Source of the DNA: Nakamurella silvestris
GTDB taxonomy: Bacteria > Actinomycetota > Actinomycetes > Mycobacteriales > Nakamurellaceae
Reading direction: 5' to 3'
DNA length: 64,000 nucleotides
NCBI GenBank assembly: GCA_003576535.1
Contig: QXCQ01000263.1
Span: 31,010-95,009 of the forward strand
Under the pieces are notes generated by a model, which saw only the letters and a program-made list of their open reading frames with translations, ran no database searches and was not told the origin of the DNA. Below, piece by piece: positions 55,694-63,937 of the stretch; the first letter of the stretch is position 1; the number at the start of each line of letters is the position of its first letter. Both the position numbers and the translations under genes were made by a program.

Positions 55694-56745
55694 GTGCCGC
55701 GGTCGGCTCCGTCCTGTCCTCCGCCACCGCCCGTGAGGCCCAGCCCTTCCGGGTCCGGCTGGGGTTCACCTTCGCCGTCATCGCCGCCCTGCACCTGGTG
55801 GCGATTGGCCTGCTGCTGACCAACATCTTCAGCAGTGGCGCGGCCGCCGTCACCGTCGGGGCGGCGCTGTTCGCCTACGGCCGCGGTGCCATCCACTCCA
55901 TGGACTTCGACCACGTCAGCATGATCGACAACTCGACCCGCAAGTTCGTCGCGGAGGGCCGTCGCCCCGCCTCGGTCGGACTGGCATTCTCGGCGGGCCA
56001 CTCCACCGTCGTGCTGGTCACCGGCATCCTCGTGGTGTCGGGTTCCGGGGTGGTGAACACCTTGTTGGACGGTGATTCCACCGCGGCCAGGGTCCTGGGC
56101 ATCGTCGGCCTGTCTGTGTCCGGCCTGTACCTGCTGCTGGTGGCCGTCAACAACTCGGCCACCTTCTGGACAGCCTGGAAACTGCGGCGAGCGCTCCGCG
56201 CCGACCCGCGCCTCCAGGTGCCGGCCGATGTGTTCACCCCTCGGGGACCGGCCGCCCGGCTGATGGCCGCCCCGCTGCGCCGGGTCAAACACCCCCGGCA
56301 CATCTACGGTCTCGGGTTCCTGTTCGGCCTCGGGTTCGACACCGCCTCCACCATCGGCATCCTGATGGTGACCGGTGCCGCCGCGATCGCCGGTGCACCG
56401 CCGCTGGCGCTGCTGTCGCTGCCGTTCCTGTTCGCTGCGGCGATGACCCTGGGGGACACCGTGAACGGTCTGATGATGCTGAAGATGTACGAGACGGCCG
56501 ATGCCGATCCCGTCCGGAAGATCAACTACAACCTGGTGGTCACCGGGGTCAGTGTGCTGTCGGCGCTGACGGTGGGGGTCCTCGCGGTGTCTGCCCTGCT
56601 CGCCGACGAGGCAGGGGTGGAGGTCGGGCCGCTCCAGGCCGTGGCCCGAATCGACACCGAGTACTTCGGGTACGTGCTGGTCGCGGTGTTCGCCGTCATC
56701 GGTGCGGTGGCCGCCCTGCGGTGGCGGGGTCGCCGGTCGGCCTGA
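55690..56745 (+). CDS. NiCoT-family nickel/cobalt permease (HoxN/NixA type)
   Basis: A 351-residue eight-helix uptake permease for Ni2+ and/or Co2+. The family signature HX4DH appears as HSMDFDHVSMIDN in helix 2, and the second signature as FGLGFDTASTIGILM in the later half; a third block is FAAAMTLGDTVNGLMMLKMY. The signature is a variant of the usual HALDADH, so selectivity may differ. It follows a 15-residue leader frame with a 4-nt overlap. It is unrelated in fold to the NicO protein 8 kb away. Confidence 0.93.
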   Translation: MSAAVGSVLSSATAREAQPFRVRLGFTFAVIAALHLVAIGLLLTNIFSSGAAAVTVGAALFAYGRGAIHSMDFDHVSMIDNSTRKFVAEGRRPASVGLAFSAGHSTVVLVTGILVVSGSGVVNTLLDGDSTAARVLGIVGLSVSGLYLLLVAVNNSATFWTAWKLRRALRADPRLQVPADVFTPRGPAARLMAAPLRRVKHPRHIYGLGFLFGLGFDTASTIGILMVTGAAAIAGAPPLALLSLPFLFAAAMTLGDTVNGLMMLKMYETADADPVRKINYNLVVTGVSVLSALTVGVLAVSALLADEAGVEVGPLQAVARIDTEYFGYVLVAVFAVIGAVAALRWRGRRSA

Positions 56746-56773
56746 CCCCTGTTCTCTGACCCCTGTTCTCTGA
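56746..56773. repeat. Two tandem copies of CCCCTGTTCTCTGA
   Basis: A 14-bp unit is repeated exactly twice directly after the NiCoT stop, and a partial third copy runs into the family A palindrome at 56779. Confidence 0.85.
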
Positions 56774-56778
56774 TCCCT

Positions 56779-56848
56779 GTTCCCGCGCACCGTGTTGCTC
56801 CTCGCGCACGAAACATCGTGCGCGAGGAAGGGGAACGTGCGCGGGAAC
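56779..56848. repeat. 70-bp nested palindrome, family A (copy A3)
   Basis: Outer arms GTTCCCGCGCAC and GTGCGCGGGAAC; inner CTCGCGCACGA/TCGTGCGCGAG. It lies between the convergent NiCoT and secreted-propeller genes, ending 11 bp before the latter's stop. Confidence 0.85.
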
Positions 56849-56859
56849 GTCGGGGTCGT

Positions 56860-58146
56860 TCAGCTGGTCTCGGTGACGGCGTAGAGCCGCTGCCGTGAGG
56901 AGGCGATGACGGCGGTCGGACGGCCGCCGTGGGTGGTGAGCCCGGTCAGGACCTGCGGGGTCGAGGTCGCGGGGGAGGCGTAGCGGGAGGACCACACACC
57001 CGCCCGTTTCTCCACCGCGAGCACCCGGCCCGCGCCCGTCACCCAGGCGGCGGACAGTGTGCCCTCGCCCACCGTCAGGCGCGGGCGGAGGTTCTGCACC
57101 CCGCCCACCGCGAAGGACTTCACCGTGCTGCGGCCGCCCTTCGTCGCGGCCAGCATGGTGCTGCCGTCACGGTTCCAGACCACGTAGGTGCCGACGGCGG
57201 ACACCGTCACCTCGGGCCAGAAGTTGAAGTATCCCGCCGTGACGAAGGACCGGGAGCTCCACCCGCCGGTCGGCCCGTGGGTGGCGATCCGCAGATCCGT
57301 CTGAGCGCCGCCGTCACCGAAGTCCGAACCGCCCCGGGTCCAGACCAGGGTCAGCGGGAAGGAGGTGCCGGAGGTGAAGGCAAGGCTCGGCGCTCCGTCC
57401 CATGGTGTCGAGGTGGTGACCCTGGTGCGGGTGGCCGGGCCGGTGAAGGTCTGCGCCTGGAAGAGGTCGGTCTGGTCGAACTCGTCTCCCGGTGTGCCGT
57501 CGGCTGCCACGTGCTCGCGCCAGACCGCCCAGTACTGGCCGTCCCGGGCGACGAGTGCGCCCTGGGCGAGGGAGCCGTCAGGCCCGACGTGGGTGGACAG
57601 GGTTGTTCCGGCCGAGACGATGCCGGAGTTGGACCGGGTGACCACCCGCAGGTCCAGGCCCGGGTACTGCACGTAGAGCAGGTAACTGCCGGTGCTGTCC
57701 ACGGCGGCCGCGAGCGGGAATCCGTGCAGGCCGGTGGCCCGCCGCACCCAGCTCCGGTTGTCCGGCCCGGTGGCGGCGATGTAGGTGATGTCCAGATCGG
57801 GGTTGCAGTCGCTGCCCCAGAGCGTGGCGAAACCGCGGACCCGGCCGGTCCCGTCGGTGGCGGTCTGGACGTGTTGCTGGTCGAACTCGCAGCTGGGATC
57901 GCTGATCGTGCGGGGTGGGGAGAAGGGTTTCAGCGCTGGTGCTGGTGTGGCTGATTCGCCGGGTGCGGGTGCGGGTGCGGGTGCGGGTGCGGGTGCTGGT
58001 GCGGCTGGTGCTGCCGGGGCGGGGGCCGGGGTGGCACCGGCCGGGGCGGGGGCAGGGGCCGGGGTGGCGCCGGCGGGGGCGGGCAGCAGGGTAGCTGTCA
58101 GCGCGGTCAGGCAGACGAGAGCGGCGAGGGTGCGGCGAGCGGTCAT
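56860..58146 (-). CDS. Secreted beta-propeller-like protein with Ala-Pro-rich N-terminus
   Basis: A 428-residue exported protein. The signal peptide (about 1-27, LAALVCLTALTATLLPAPAGA) is followed by an Ala/Pro low-complexity stretch to about residue 75. The rest is a series of beta-strand-rich repeats with W/Y-V-W motifs (GQYWAVWREHV, PLTLVWTRGG, GTYVVWNRDG, GTLSAAWVTGAGRV) that look like propeller blades. I see no catalytic motif. Adhesion or ligand binding at the surface is a guess. ATG 58146 with AAGGA about 9 nt upstream. Confidence 0.78.
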   Translation of the reverse strand: MTARRTLAALVCLTALTATLLPAPAGATPAPAPAPAGATPAPAPAAPAAPAPAPAPAPAPAPGESATPAPALKPFSPPRTISDPSCEFDQQHVQTATDGTGRVRGFATLWGSDCNPDLDITYIAATGPDNRSWVRRATGLHGFPLAAAVDSTGSYLLYVQYPGLDLRVVTRSNSGIVSAGTTLSTHVGPDGSLAQGALVARDGQYWAVWREHVAADGTPGDEFDQTDLFQAQTFTGPATRTRVTTSTPWDGAPSLAFTSGTSFPLTLVWTRGGSDFGDGGAQTDLRIATHGPTGGWSSRSFVTAGYFNFWPEVTVSAVGTYVVWNRDGSTMLAATKGGRSTVKSFAVGGVQNLRPRLTVGEGTLSAAWVTGAGRVLAVEKRAGVWSSRYASPATSTPQVLTGLTTHGGRPTAVIASSRQRLYAVTETS

Positions 58147-58195
58147 CGGGGGATGTCCTTGTCCGGCGAGAGGTGCTGGGCTGCCACGACCGGCC

Positions 58196-58261
58196 GACCG
58201 CGCTTGTTCCCGACAATCGCGCTGCTTGTTGCGAGCGCGATTGTCGGCAAGGAGCGCGGTC
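58196..58261. repeat. 66-bp nested palindrome, family B (copy B3)
   Basis: Outer ends GACCGCGCTT and AGGAGCGCGGTC; the inner stem CCGACAATCGCGCT/AGCGCGATTGTCGG is a perfect 14-bp repeat. It lies 49 bp upstream of the secreted protein's start codon, an exception to the usual position after a stop. The rest of 58147-58581 holds no gene that I can support. Confidence 0.8.
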
Positions 58262-58581
58262 GCCCCAGGTCTGGGGCTGGTCTGGGGCAGTGCACGGATC
58301 GTACGGCAGCAGCCGTCGCCTGCGTCGGTTTCTGGGCCGAACAGTTGCTGGTCGCGGCCCTGTTGTATCGGTGTGCCGATCGGTCCGGCCACTGGAGGAG
58401 GCAATGCACAGGTTCACGCAGGCGTCGTCCCCGGGGCGCGACCGGACGCGCGCGAACGGTCACCACGCGGCTCCGGAAGTGTGATCGACCAGGATCGCCG
58501 GCAGCATCGGGCTGCCGATGACGTGGATCGTTGATCTCCAGGAGCGGGCGATCGAGGCCGCCGCAGGAAGTCGGTGCTACG

Positions 58582-58655
58582 TGGAGCGGGTGACGAGAAT
58601 CGAACTCGCGCTAGCAGCTTGGGAAGCTGCAGTTCTGCCACTGAACTACACCCGC
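58582..58655 (-). tRNA. tRNA-Gly (anticodon CCC)
   Basis: On the minus strand the acceptor stem GCGGGTG pairs with CACCCGC, the anticodon stem is GCAGC/GCTGC with loop TTCCCAA (anticodon CCC, reading GGG), and the T arm contains GTTCGATTC. CCA is encoded at the 3' end. Length is 74 nt. As I recall, a tRNA-Gly beside dcd is also found in mycobacteria. Confidence 0.97.
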
Positions 58656-58807
58656 AGTGATACCTCTGAAAGTAAACCATCTGTGCAGGTCGGTCGCCAA
58701 ACATCCCTGTTCAACCGGCCGGGCGGGCGTTCGAGGCGGTCAGGTCCGGCGCGGCGGGCCGTGCCACGTTCGGACCTCCTGGACTCGGCACCCCGGTCCG
58801 ACGGCAC

Positions 58808-58823
58808 TGTTTCACGTGAATCA
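58808..58823. promoter_or_regulatory. parS-like centromere site
   Basis: TGTTTCACGTGAATCA matches the bacterial parS consensus TGTTTCACGTGAAACA at 15 of 16 positions. parS sites are bound by ParB and cluster near oriC. It lies 40 bp upstream of dcd. Confidence 0.7.
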
Positions 58824-58835
58824 TCGACGGCCCGA

Positions 58836-58841
58836 TAGGCT
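58836..58841 (+). promoter_or_regulatory. -10 box TAGGCT for leaderless dcd
   Basis: TAGGCT ends 6 nt before the dcd ATG; the parS-like site lies just upstream, where a -35 would be. Confidence 0.6.
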
Positions 58842-58847
58842 TTCCTG

Positions 58848-59429
58848 ATGCTCCTGTCCGATGGTGACCTCACCGCTGAAATCGCCGCCGGCCGTCTCGG
58901 TCTGGATCCCTACGACCCGACCCTGGTCCAGCCGTCGAGTGTCGACGTCCGCCTCGATCGTTATTTCCGGGTGTTCAACAACTCCCGCTACACCCACATC
59001 GATCCGTCGGTCCAGCAGGACGATCTGACCTCGCTGGTGGAACCGCAGGACGGCGAACCGTTCGTCCTGCACCCGGGTGAGTTCGTGCTCGGATCGACCT
59101 TCGAGGCGGTCACCCTCCCCGACGACCTGGCCGGACGCCTCGAAGGCAAGTCCTCCCTCGGACGACTCGGGCTGCTGACCCACTCGACGGCAGGCTTCAT
59201 CGATCCCGGCTTCTCCGGCCACATCACGCTGGAACTGTCGAACGTGGCCAACCTGCCGATCACCCTCTGGCCGGGGATGAAGATCGGCCAGCTGTGCCTC
59301 TTCCGGCTGTCGAGCCCTGCCACCCATCCCTACGGCTCCGAGGTCTACGGATCGCGGTACCAGGGGCAGCGTGGGCCCACCCCGTCGCGGGCACATCTGA
59401 ACTTCCGTCGCGACGACACCCGCCGCTGA
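58848..59429 (+). CDS. dcd: dCTP deaminase, probably dUMP-forming
   Basis: A 193-residue trimeric enzyme of the dCTP deaminase/dUTPase fold. Family marks are [20 protein letters not shown] then [20 protein letters not shown]-type [14 protein letters not shown] with the catalytic region, [19 protein letters not shown] and the C-terminal [14 protein letters not shown]. Mycobacterial Dcd deaminates dCTP and hydrolyses the product to dUMP; the same dual activity is likely here by similarity. The mRNA appears leaderless. tRNA-Gly and a parS-like site are directly upstream. Confidence 0.96.
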   Translation: MLLSDGDLTAEIAAGRLGLDPYDPTLVQPSSVDVRLDRYFRVFNNSRYTHIDPSVQQDDLTSLVEPQDGEPFVLHPGEFVLGSTFEAVTLPDDLAGRLEGKSSLGRLGLLTHSTAGFIDPGFSGHITLELSNVANLPITLWPGMKIGQLCLFRLSSPATHPYGSEVYGSRYQGQRGPTPSRAHLNFRRDDTRR

Positions 59430-59544
59430 CGCATCCGCCCACCTTCGGACCGCCCCCACAGGGCCGGACGGACGAGGGGCGGTCCCGTACGCGTCCTGTG
59501 TCACAGTGGTGTCCGCTCGCGAAGACTCGGCGGCCCGCGTCGCG

Positions 59545-59550
59545 TAAGGT
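59545..59550 (+). promoter_or_regulatory. -10 box TAAGGT upstream of etfD
   Basis: TAAGGT ends 6 nt before an in-frame ATG at 59557, the spacing seen for other leaderless genes in the window. Confidence 0.5.
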
Positions 59551-59556
59551 CCGAAA

Positions 59557-61785
59557 ATGCAGGGATCGCCGTCCCCTGCGTCGACCAAGGGAGATCACTG
59601 TCTGATGTCTGCGCTCTCAGTCGTGTTCGGCCTCATCGCCTCGGCCCTGATCATCGTCGGATTCACGATGCTCGTCCGGGCCGGATTGAAGATCGCCGCG
59701 ACCGTCAAACTCGGGCAGCCCGACCCCACCCGTAACGGCCCGCGTGGCCCTCGGCTGAAGAACATGGCCGTGGAGATCCTCGGCCACACCCGGATGCTGA
59801 AGTGGGGCATCGTCGGTGTCGCCCACTGGTTCGTCATGGTCGGATTCGGTGCCTTGGTGCTGACGCTGGTCGAGGCGGTCGGTGAGACCTGGTACCCGGA
59901 GTTCGAGCTGCCGCTCATCGGCCACTGGTCCCTGTGGGGCCTGTTCGTCGAGCTGATCGCGCTGACCACGATCCTCGGCATCAGCACCCTCATCTTCATC
60001 CGGCAGAAGAACCATCCGCGCAAGGCCGACCGCAAGTCCCGGTTCGCCGGGTCGAACTTCGCCCAGGCCTACTTCGTCGAGTTCATCATCGGCTCCATCG
60101 GCGTCTGCATCTTCCTGATCCGCGGTTTCAAGGCGGCCACCGGGAACCTGCCCTACCCGACCTGGGCAGCGCCGATCTCGCACGGCCTCGGCAACATCCT
60201 GCCCGCGTCACTGACGGCGATCTCCGTCGTCGCCCTGATCAAGGTTGTGCTGTCGATGGTCTGGGCCATCGTGATCGCGCAGAACCTGACCATGGGGGTG
60301 GCCTGGCACCGCTTCACCGCCTTCTTCAACATCTACTTCAAGCGTGAGGCCGACGGATCCGTCGCCCTGGGCAAGTTGAAGCCCATGATGAGCAACGGTG
60401 CGGTCCTGGACTTCGAGAAGGCCGATCCCGAGGTCGACGTCTTCGGTGCGGGCAAGATCGAGGACTTCTCCTGGAAGGGCTGGTTGGACTTCAGCACCTG
60501 CACCGAGTGCGGCCGTTGCCAGTCCCAGTGCCCGGCTTGGAACACCGCGAAGCCGCTCTCGCCCAAGCTGGTGATGCTGGCCCTGCGTGACCACGCCTTT
60601 GCCAAGGCCCCCTACCTGGCCGCGGGTGGTGGCCTGGACGCTGCGGGGAACGAGAAGCTCAGTGACGCCGAGATCGCCCATCTCGACCCGCTGGCCATGC
60701 TCGAGGCAGGACGGCCGCTGGTCGGCACCGCCGAGATGAACGGTGTCATCGATCCGGGCGTGCTGTGGGACTGCACCACCTGCGGTGCCTGCGTCGAGCA
60801 GTGCCCGGTCGACATCGAGCATGTCGACCACATCGTCGACATGCGGCGCTATCAGGTCATGATCGAATCGGAGTTCCCCTCCGAGCTGGCCGGCCTGTTC
60901 AAGAACCTGGAGAACAAGGGCAATCCGTGGGGCCAGAACGGCCGCGACCGGATGGCCTGGGCGAAGGACCTGGACTTCGAGGTGCCGGTGATCTCCGGTG
61001 AGCTGGACGAGGAGACCGAGTACCTGTTCTGGGTCGGCTGCGCCGGGGCTTTCGAGGACAAGGCGAAGAAGACCACCCAGGCCATTGCCGAGCTGCTGCA
61101 CATCGCCGGGGTGAAGTTCGCGGTGCTGGGCACCGAGGAGACCTGCACCGGTGACCCGGCCCGCCGGGCGGGCAACGAGTTCCTGTTCCAGATGTTGGCC
61201 CAGCAGAACGTCGAGGTGCTCAACGCCGCCTTCGGCGAGCGGACCTCGCGCAAGGTCGTCGTCTCCTGTGCCCACTGCTTCAACACGATGCTCAACGAAT
61301 ACCCCGATCTCGGCGGCAGGTACGAGGTCGTCCACCACACCCAGCTGCTCAACAAGCTGGTCCGTGAGAAGAAGCTGACCGCCGTCAAACGTGTGACGCC
61401 GGAGTCGGGTCCGCTCTCCTCGACCACCTACCACGACCCGTGCTACCTGGGCCGGCACAACAAGGTCTACGAGCCGCCCCGGGATCTGATCCAGGCCACC
61501 GGTATGGAGTTCACCGAGATGCCGCGGAACCAGAACCGCTCCCTGTGCTGCGGGGCCGGCGGTGCGCGGATGTGGATGGAGGAGAAGATCGGCAAACGGA
61601 TCAACGTCGAGCGGGTGGACGAGGCCATCGGCACCGGGGCCCAGCAGATCGCCACCGGCTGCCCGTTCTGCTCGGTGATGTTGACCGACGGGGTGACGGC
61701 CCGTAAGTCCGACGGGACCGCACCGCAGGAGATGGAAGTGATGGACGTGGCCAGGATGCTGCTGGCGAGTGTGAAGGGTTCCTGA
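59557..61785 (+). CDS. etfD: EtfD-like membrane Fe-S oxidoreductase (ETF:menaquinone oxidoreductase)
   Basis: A 742-residue membrane iron-sulfur protein. About five N-terminal helices (residues 17-255, NarI-like) are followed by two 4Fe-4S ferredoxin motifs, CTECGRCQSQCPAW and CTTCGACVEQCPVD. Two CCG (heterodisulfide-reductase) domains close the protein, with CAHCFNTM and CCGAGGARMWMEE. This matches mycobacterial EtfD (Rv0338c), which passes electrons from acyl-CoA dehydrogenases via ETF to menaquinone. The ATG 59557 fits a leaderless promoter; ATG 59605 (removing 16 residues, weak AAGGGAG site) is an alternative. It should serve the FadE5-type enzyme at 38158. Confidence 0.9.
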   Translation: MQGSPSPASTKGDHCLMSALSVVFGLIASALIIVGFTMLVRAGLKIAATVKLGQPDPTRNGPRGPRLKNMAVEILGHTRMLKWGIVGVAHWFVMVGFGALVLTLVEAVGETWYPEFELPLIGHWSLWGLFVELIALTTILGISTLIFIRQKNHPRKADRKSRFAGSNFAQAYFVEFIIGSIGVCIFLIRGFKAATGNLPYPTWAAPISHGLGNILPASLTAISVVALIKVVLSMVWAIVIAQNLTMGVAWHRFTAFFNIYFKREADGSVALGKLKPMMSNGAVLDFEKADPEVDVFGAGKIEDFSWKGWLDFSTCTECGRCQSQCPAWNTAKPLSPKLVMLALRDHAFAKAPYLAAGGGLDAAGNEKLSDAEIAHLDPLAMLEAGRPLVGTAEMNGVIDPGVLWDCTTCGACVEQCPVDIEHVDHIVDMRRYQVMIESEFPSELAGLFKNLENKGNPWGQNGRDRMAWAKDLDFEVPVISGELDEETEYLFWVGCAGAFEDKAKKTTQAIAELLHIAGVKFAVLGTEETCTGDPARRAGNEFLFQMLAQQNVEVLNAAFGERTSRKVVVSCAHCFNTMLNEYPDLGGRYEVVHHTQLLNKLVREKKLTAVKRVTPESGPLSSTTYHDPCYLGRHNKVYEPPRDLIQATGMEFTEMPRNQNRSLCCGAGGARMWMEEKIGKRINVERVDEAIGTGAQQIATGCPFCSVMLTDGVTARKSDGTAPQEMEVMDVARMLLASVKGS

Positions 61786-61797
61786 TCCCCTCTCCCT

Positions 61798-61867
61798 GTT
61801 CCCGCGCACGTTGTTGCTCCTCGCGCACGATGTTTCGTGCGCGAGAACGAACATCGTGCGCGGGAAC
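61798..61867. repeat. 70-bp nested palindrome, family A (copy A4)
   Basis: Outer arms GTTCCCGCGCACG and CGTGCGCGGGAAC, extended by CCCT/AGGG; inner CTCGCGCACGA/TCGTGCGCGAG. It fills the gap between convergent etfD (12 bp after its stop) and the RCC1-SLH gene (7 bp after its stop). Confidence 0.88.
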
Positions 61868-61874
61868 AGGGGTC

Positions 61875-63713
61875 CTAGTGGCTGGTGAGGGCGCTGATCC
61901 GGTGCAGGAAGGTCGCCGCATCGGCTCGTGAGACCGGGTGGTGCGGCAGGAAGGTGCCGTCACCCGGACCGTCCATGATCCCCAGGTCCCGCACCCACCG
62001 GACGTCGCCGCAGAAGTCCTCGGCCACCGCGACATCGGTGAAGGGCTGCGCCTTCGGCGAGCAGACCCGATCGATGACCCCTGGATGGTGGAACCGGAAG
62101 AACCAGGTCGCCGCCGCGGCCCGGTTGACCGGGTGGGAGGGCTGGAACTTGCCGCCCGCGACGACGATCCCGGCCATGACGAGCCATTCGACGACACCGC
62201 AGTACGGATCGGCGGTGAACACGTCGGTGAAGCGGCGGGAGCTGGCGGGGCTGCACAGCGGATCGGGCAGACCCGGATATCGTGACCGGAACAGCCACGC
62301 CGCCAAGGTCTTTCGATCCACCGGGTCGTTCGGCCGGAAGGTCCCTCCGAGCTGCGGGCCGGCGATGCCGGTGGCCGAGAGCCGGTCGACGTCGTCCCGG
62401 GCGGGCAGGTCGATCGGGACATCCGGGTAGATCGAGGCCCGACCCGCGACGGCGGTGACGTGGGTCCAGTCGACACCGACCTGCAGCAGCACTCGACCCT
62501 CCAGCGGTGTTCCGGGCACCGTCATCGGCACCGGGATCGACGACGGTGCAACACTTCCCGTACCGAGCTGGCCCACCGCGTTCGAACCCCAGCAGTAGCC
62601 CCGGGCGCCGCTGACCAGGCAGCCGCCATGGGCGGCGATGCCGATCGAGCCGACCGGCTTGTCCTTGAGGCCGCCCGAGGTCGCCAGGGCCACCGGCAGG
62701 GGACTGGTGGTGGTGGAACCGTCACCCAGGGCTCCGTCCGTCCCCCGTCCCCAGCAGTAGGGGTGACGACCGGCTCCGGCGATCACGCAGGTCTGATAAC
62801 CACCCGCGGCCAGAGAGCTGATCCGTTGCCCCTGCAGCGCCCCGCCGGTGACGGGCGCGGCCGGGGTGGTCACCTGAGCGATGTCCCCGCCGATGCCGAG
62901 CTGGCCGAAACCGTTGTCCCCCCAACAGGACACCGCCCCCTCGGCGAGGACGCAGCTGTGGTAGTTCCCGGCGGCGACAGCGGTGGCCGAGGCTCCCTTC
63001 ACGCTGCCGGTGTGCTGCACCTCCACCGGGACGGCGGAGCCGGTGGGCAGGCCGTCACCGAGTTGGCCGCTGGTGTTCAGACCCCAGCAGAACGCGATCG
63101 CGTCGGCGATCGCACAGGTGTGGAAGGCCCCGGCGCTGACGGCAGTGACGGTTCGCCCGGCGAGCACACCGGTGGTGTCGACGGCGACCGGGACATTCGA
63201 ACCCGCACCCGCGCGGCCCAGCTGGCCGTAGGCGTTCGCGCCCCAGCAGTACACCCCGCCGTCAGCCACGGCGCAGGTGTGACTGCCGCCGGCGCTGATC
63301 GCGGTGACGGTCCGGTGGGCCAACGGGCCCGTCACGTGCTCGGGGGTCGGGTGCAGTGCGTCGTCGATCGGCTGCCCGCCGCCGAGCTGGCCGGAGCTGT
63401 TGTCCCCCCAGCAGTAGGCGGCCCCTTCGGAGATCACGCAGCTGTGCCGGGAGCCTGCATCGGCGGCGGAGATCTCCTTGCCGGCCAGGGCATCGGGTCC
63501 GACCGCGACGGCCGTGAGCCGGACGGCGGTGGTGCCGTCGCCGATCTCGCCCCAGGTGTTGTCCCCCCAGGCCAGTGCGAGGGGGAGCGCATCGGCCGGG
63601 GTGCCGGGTGGGAACTCGGCCTGGGCCGAGGGGTGCAGCGGGCCGAGGGCGAGCAGGGCGGGTAGCAGCATCGCCGCGAGCAGGGTGCAGGCCGGCCGAC
63701 GGTGTGGTCTCAA
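61875..63713 (-). CDS. Secreted RCC1-repeat protein with C-terminal SLH modules
   Basis: A 612-residue exported protein. The start is TTG 63713, chosen because GGGGAGGA lies about 6 nt upstream and it gives a full signal peptide (LLAAMLLPALLALGPLHPSA, ending AQA). Residues about 30-430 are RCC1-type repeats of about 55 residues with the pattern C-x-x-CWGxNxxGQLGxG, forming a seven-bladed propeller. Each carries a Cys pair (SCVISEGAAYCWGDN, TCAVADGGVYCWGAN). Three SLH modules follow (about 438-612), two with paired Cys. A role in surface binding is likely; the ligand is unknown. Confidence 0.87.
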   Translation of the reverse strand: MRPHRRPACTLLAAMLLPALLALGPLHPSAQAEFPPGTPADALPLALAWGDNTWGEIGDGTTAVRLTAVAVGPDALAGKEISAADAGSRHSCVISEGAAYCWGDNSSGQLGGGQPIDDALHPTPEHVTGPLAHRTVTAISAGGSHTCAVADGGVYCWGANAYGQLGRAGAGSNVPVAVDTTGVLAGRTVTAVSAGAFHTCAIADAIAFCWGLNTSGQLGDGLPTGSAVPVEVQHTGSVKGASATAVAAGNYHSCVLAEGAVSCWGDNGFGQLGIGGDIAQVTTPAAPVTGGALQGQRISSLAAGGYQTCVIAGAGRHPYCWGRGTDGALGDGSTTTSPLPVALATSGGLKDKPVGSIGIAAHGGCLVSGARGYCWGSNAVGQLGTGSVAPSSIPVPMTVPGTPLEGRVLLQVGVDWTHVTAVAGRASIYPDVPIDLPARDDVDRLSATGIAGPQLGGTFRPNDPVDRKTLAAWLFRSRYPGLPDPLCSPASSRRFTDVFTADPYCGVVEWLVMAGIVVAGGKFQPSHPVNRAAAATWFFRFHHPGVIDRVCSPKAQPFTDVAVAEDFCGDVRWVRDLGIMDGPGDGTFLPHHPVSRADAATFLHRISALTSH

Positions 63714-63731
63714 AGGTGTTCCTCCCCAGTG

Positions 63732-63801
63732 GTTCTCGCGCACGTTGTTGGTCCTCGCGCACGTAATTACGTGCGCGAGGACCAACAACGTGCGCGGGAA
63801 C
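63732..63801. repeat. 70-bp nested palindrome, family A (copy A5, near-perfect)
   Basis: The two 34-bp arms match at 33 positions around a 2-bp centre, making this the most regular copy. It lies 18 bp upstream of the RCC1-SLH start codon. Confidence 0.92.
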
Positions 63802-63842
63802 GGGTGTCTGTGGCACTTTGACGCCGCCGGACGCTGATCTGT

Positions 63843-63930
63843 TGTGCCCCGCCCTGCGCCGCCCCGCCCGCCCGCCCACCCCGCCCCGGCCTGCCCCGCC
63901 CCGGCCTGCCCCGCCCCGCCCTGCCGCCCC
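63843..63930. repeat. C-rich low-complexity tract
   Basis: Short repeats of CGGCCTGCCCCGCCC and CCGCCC fill this stretch. No gene is present between the RCC1-SLH start and the window end. Confidence 0.7.
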
Positions 63931-63937
63931 ACCACCA

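Noticed and set aside
56740..56850. Insertion-sequence end with tandem target duplication
   Set aside because: There is no transposase frame nearby; the 14-bp repeats are tandem rather than flanking, and the palindrome belongs to a family without a coding region.
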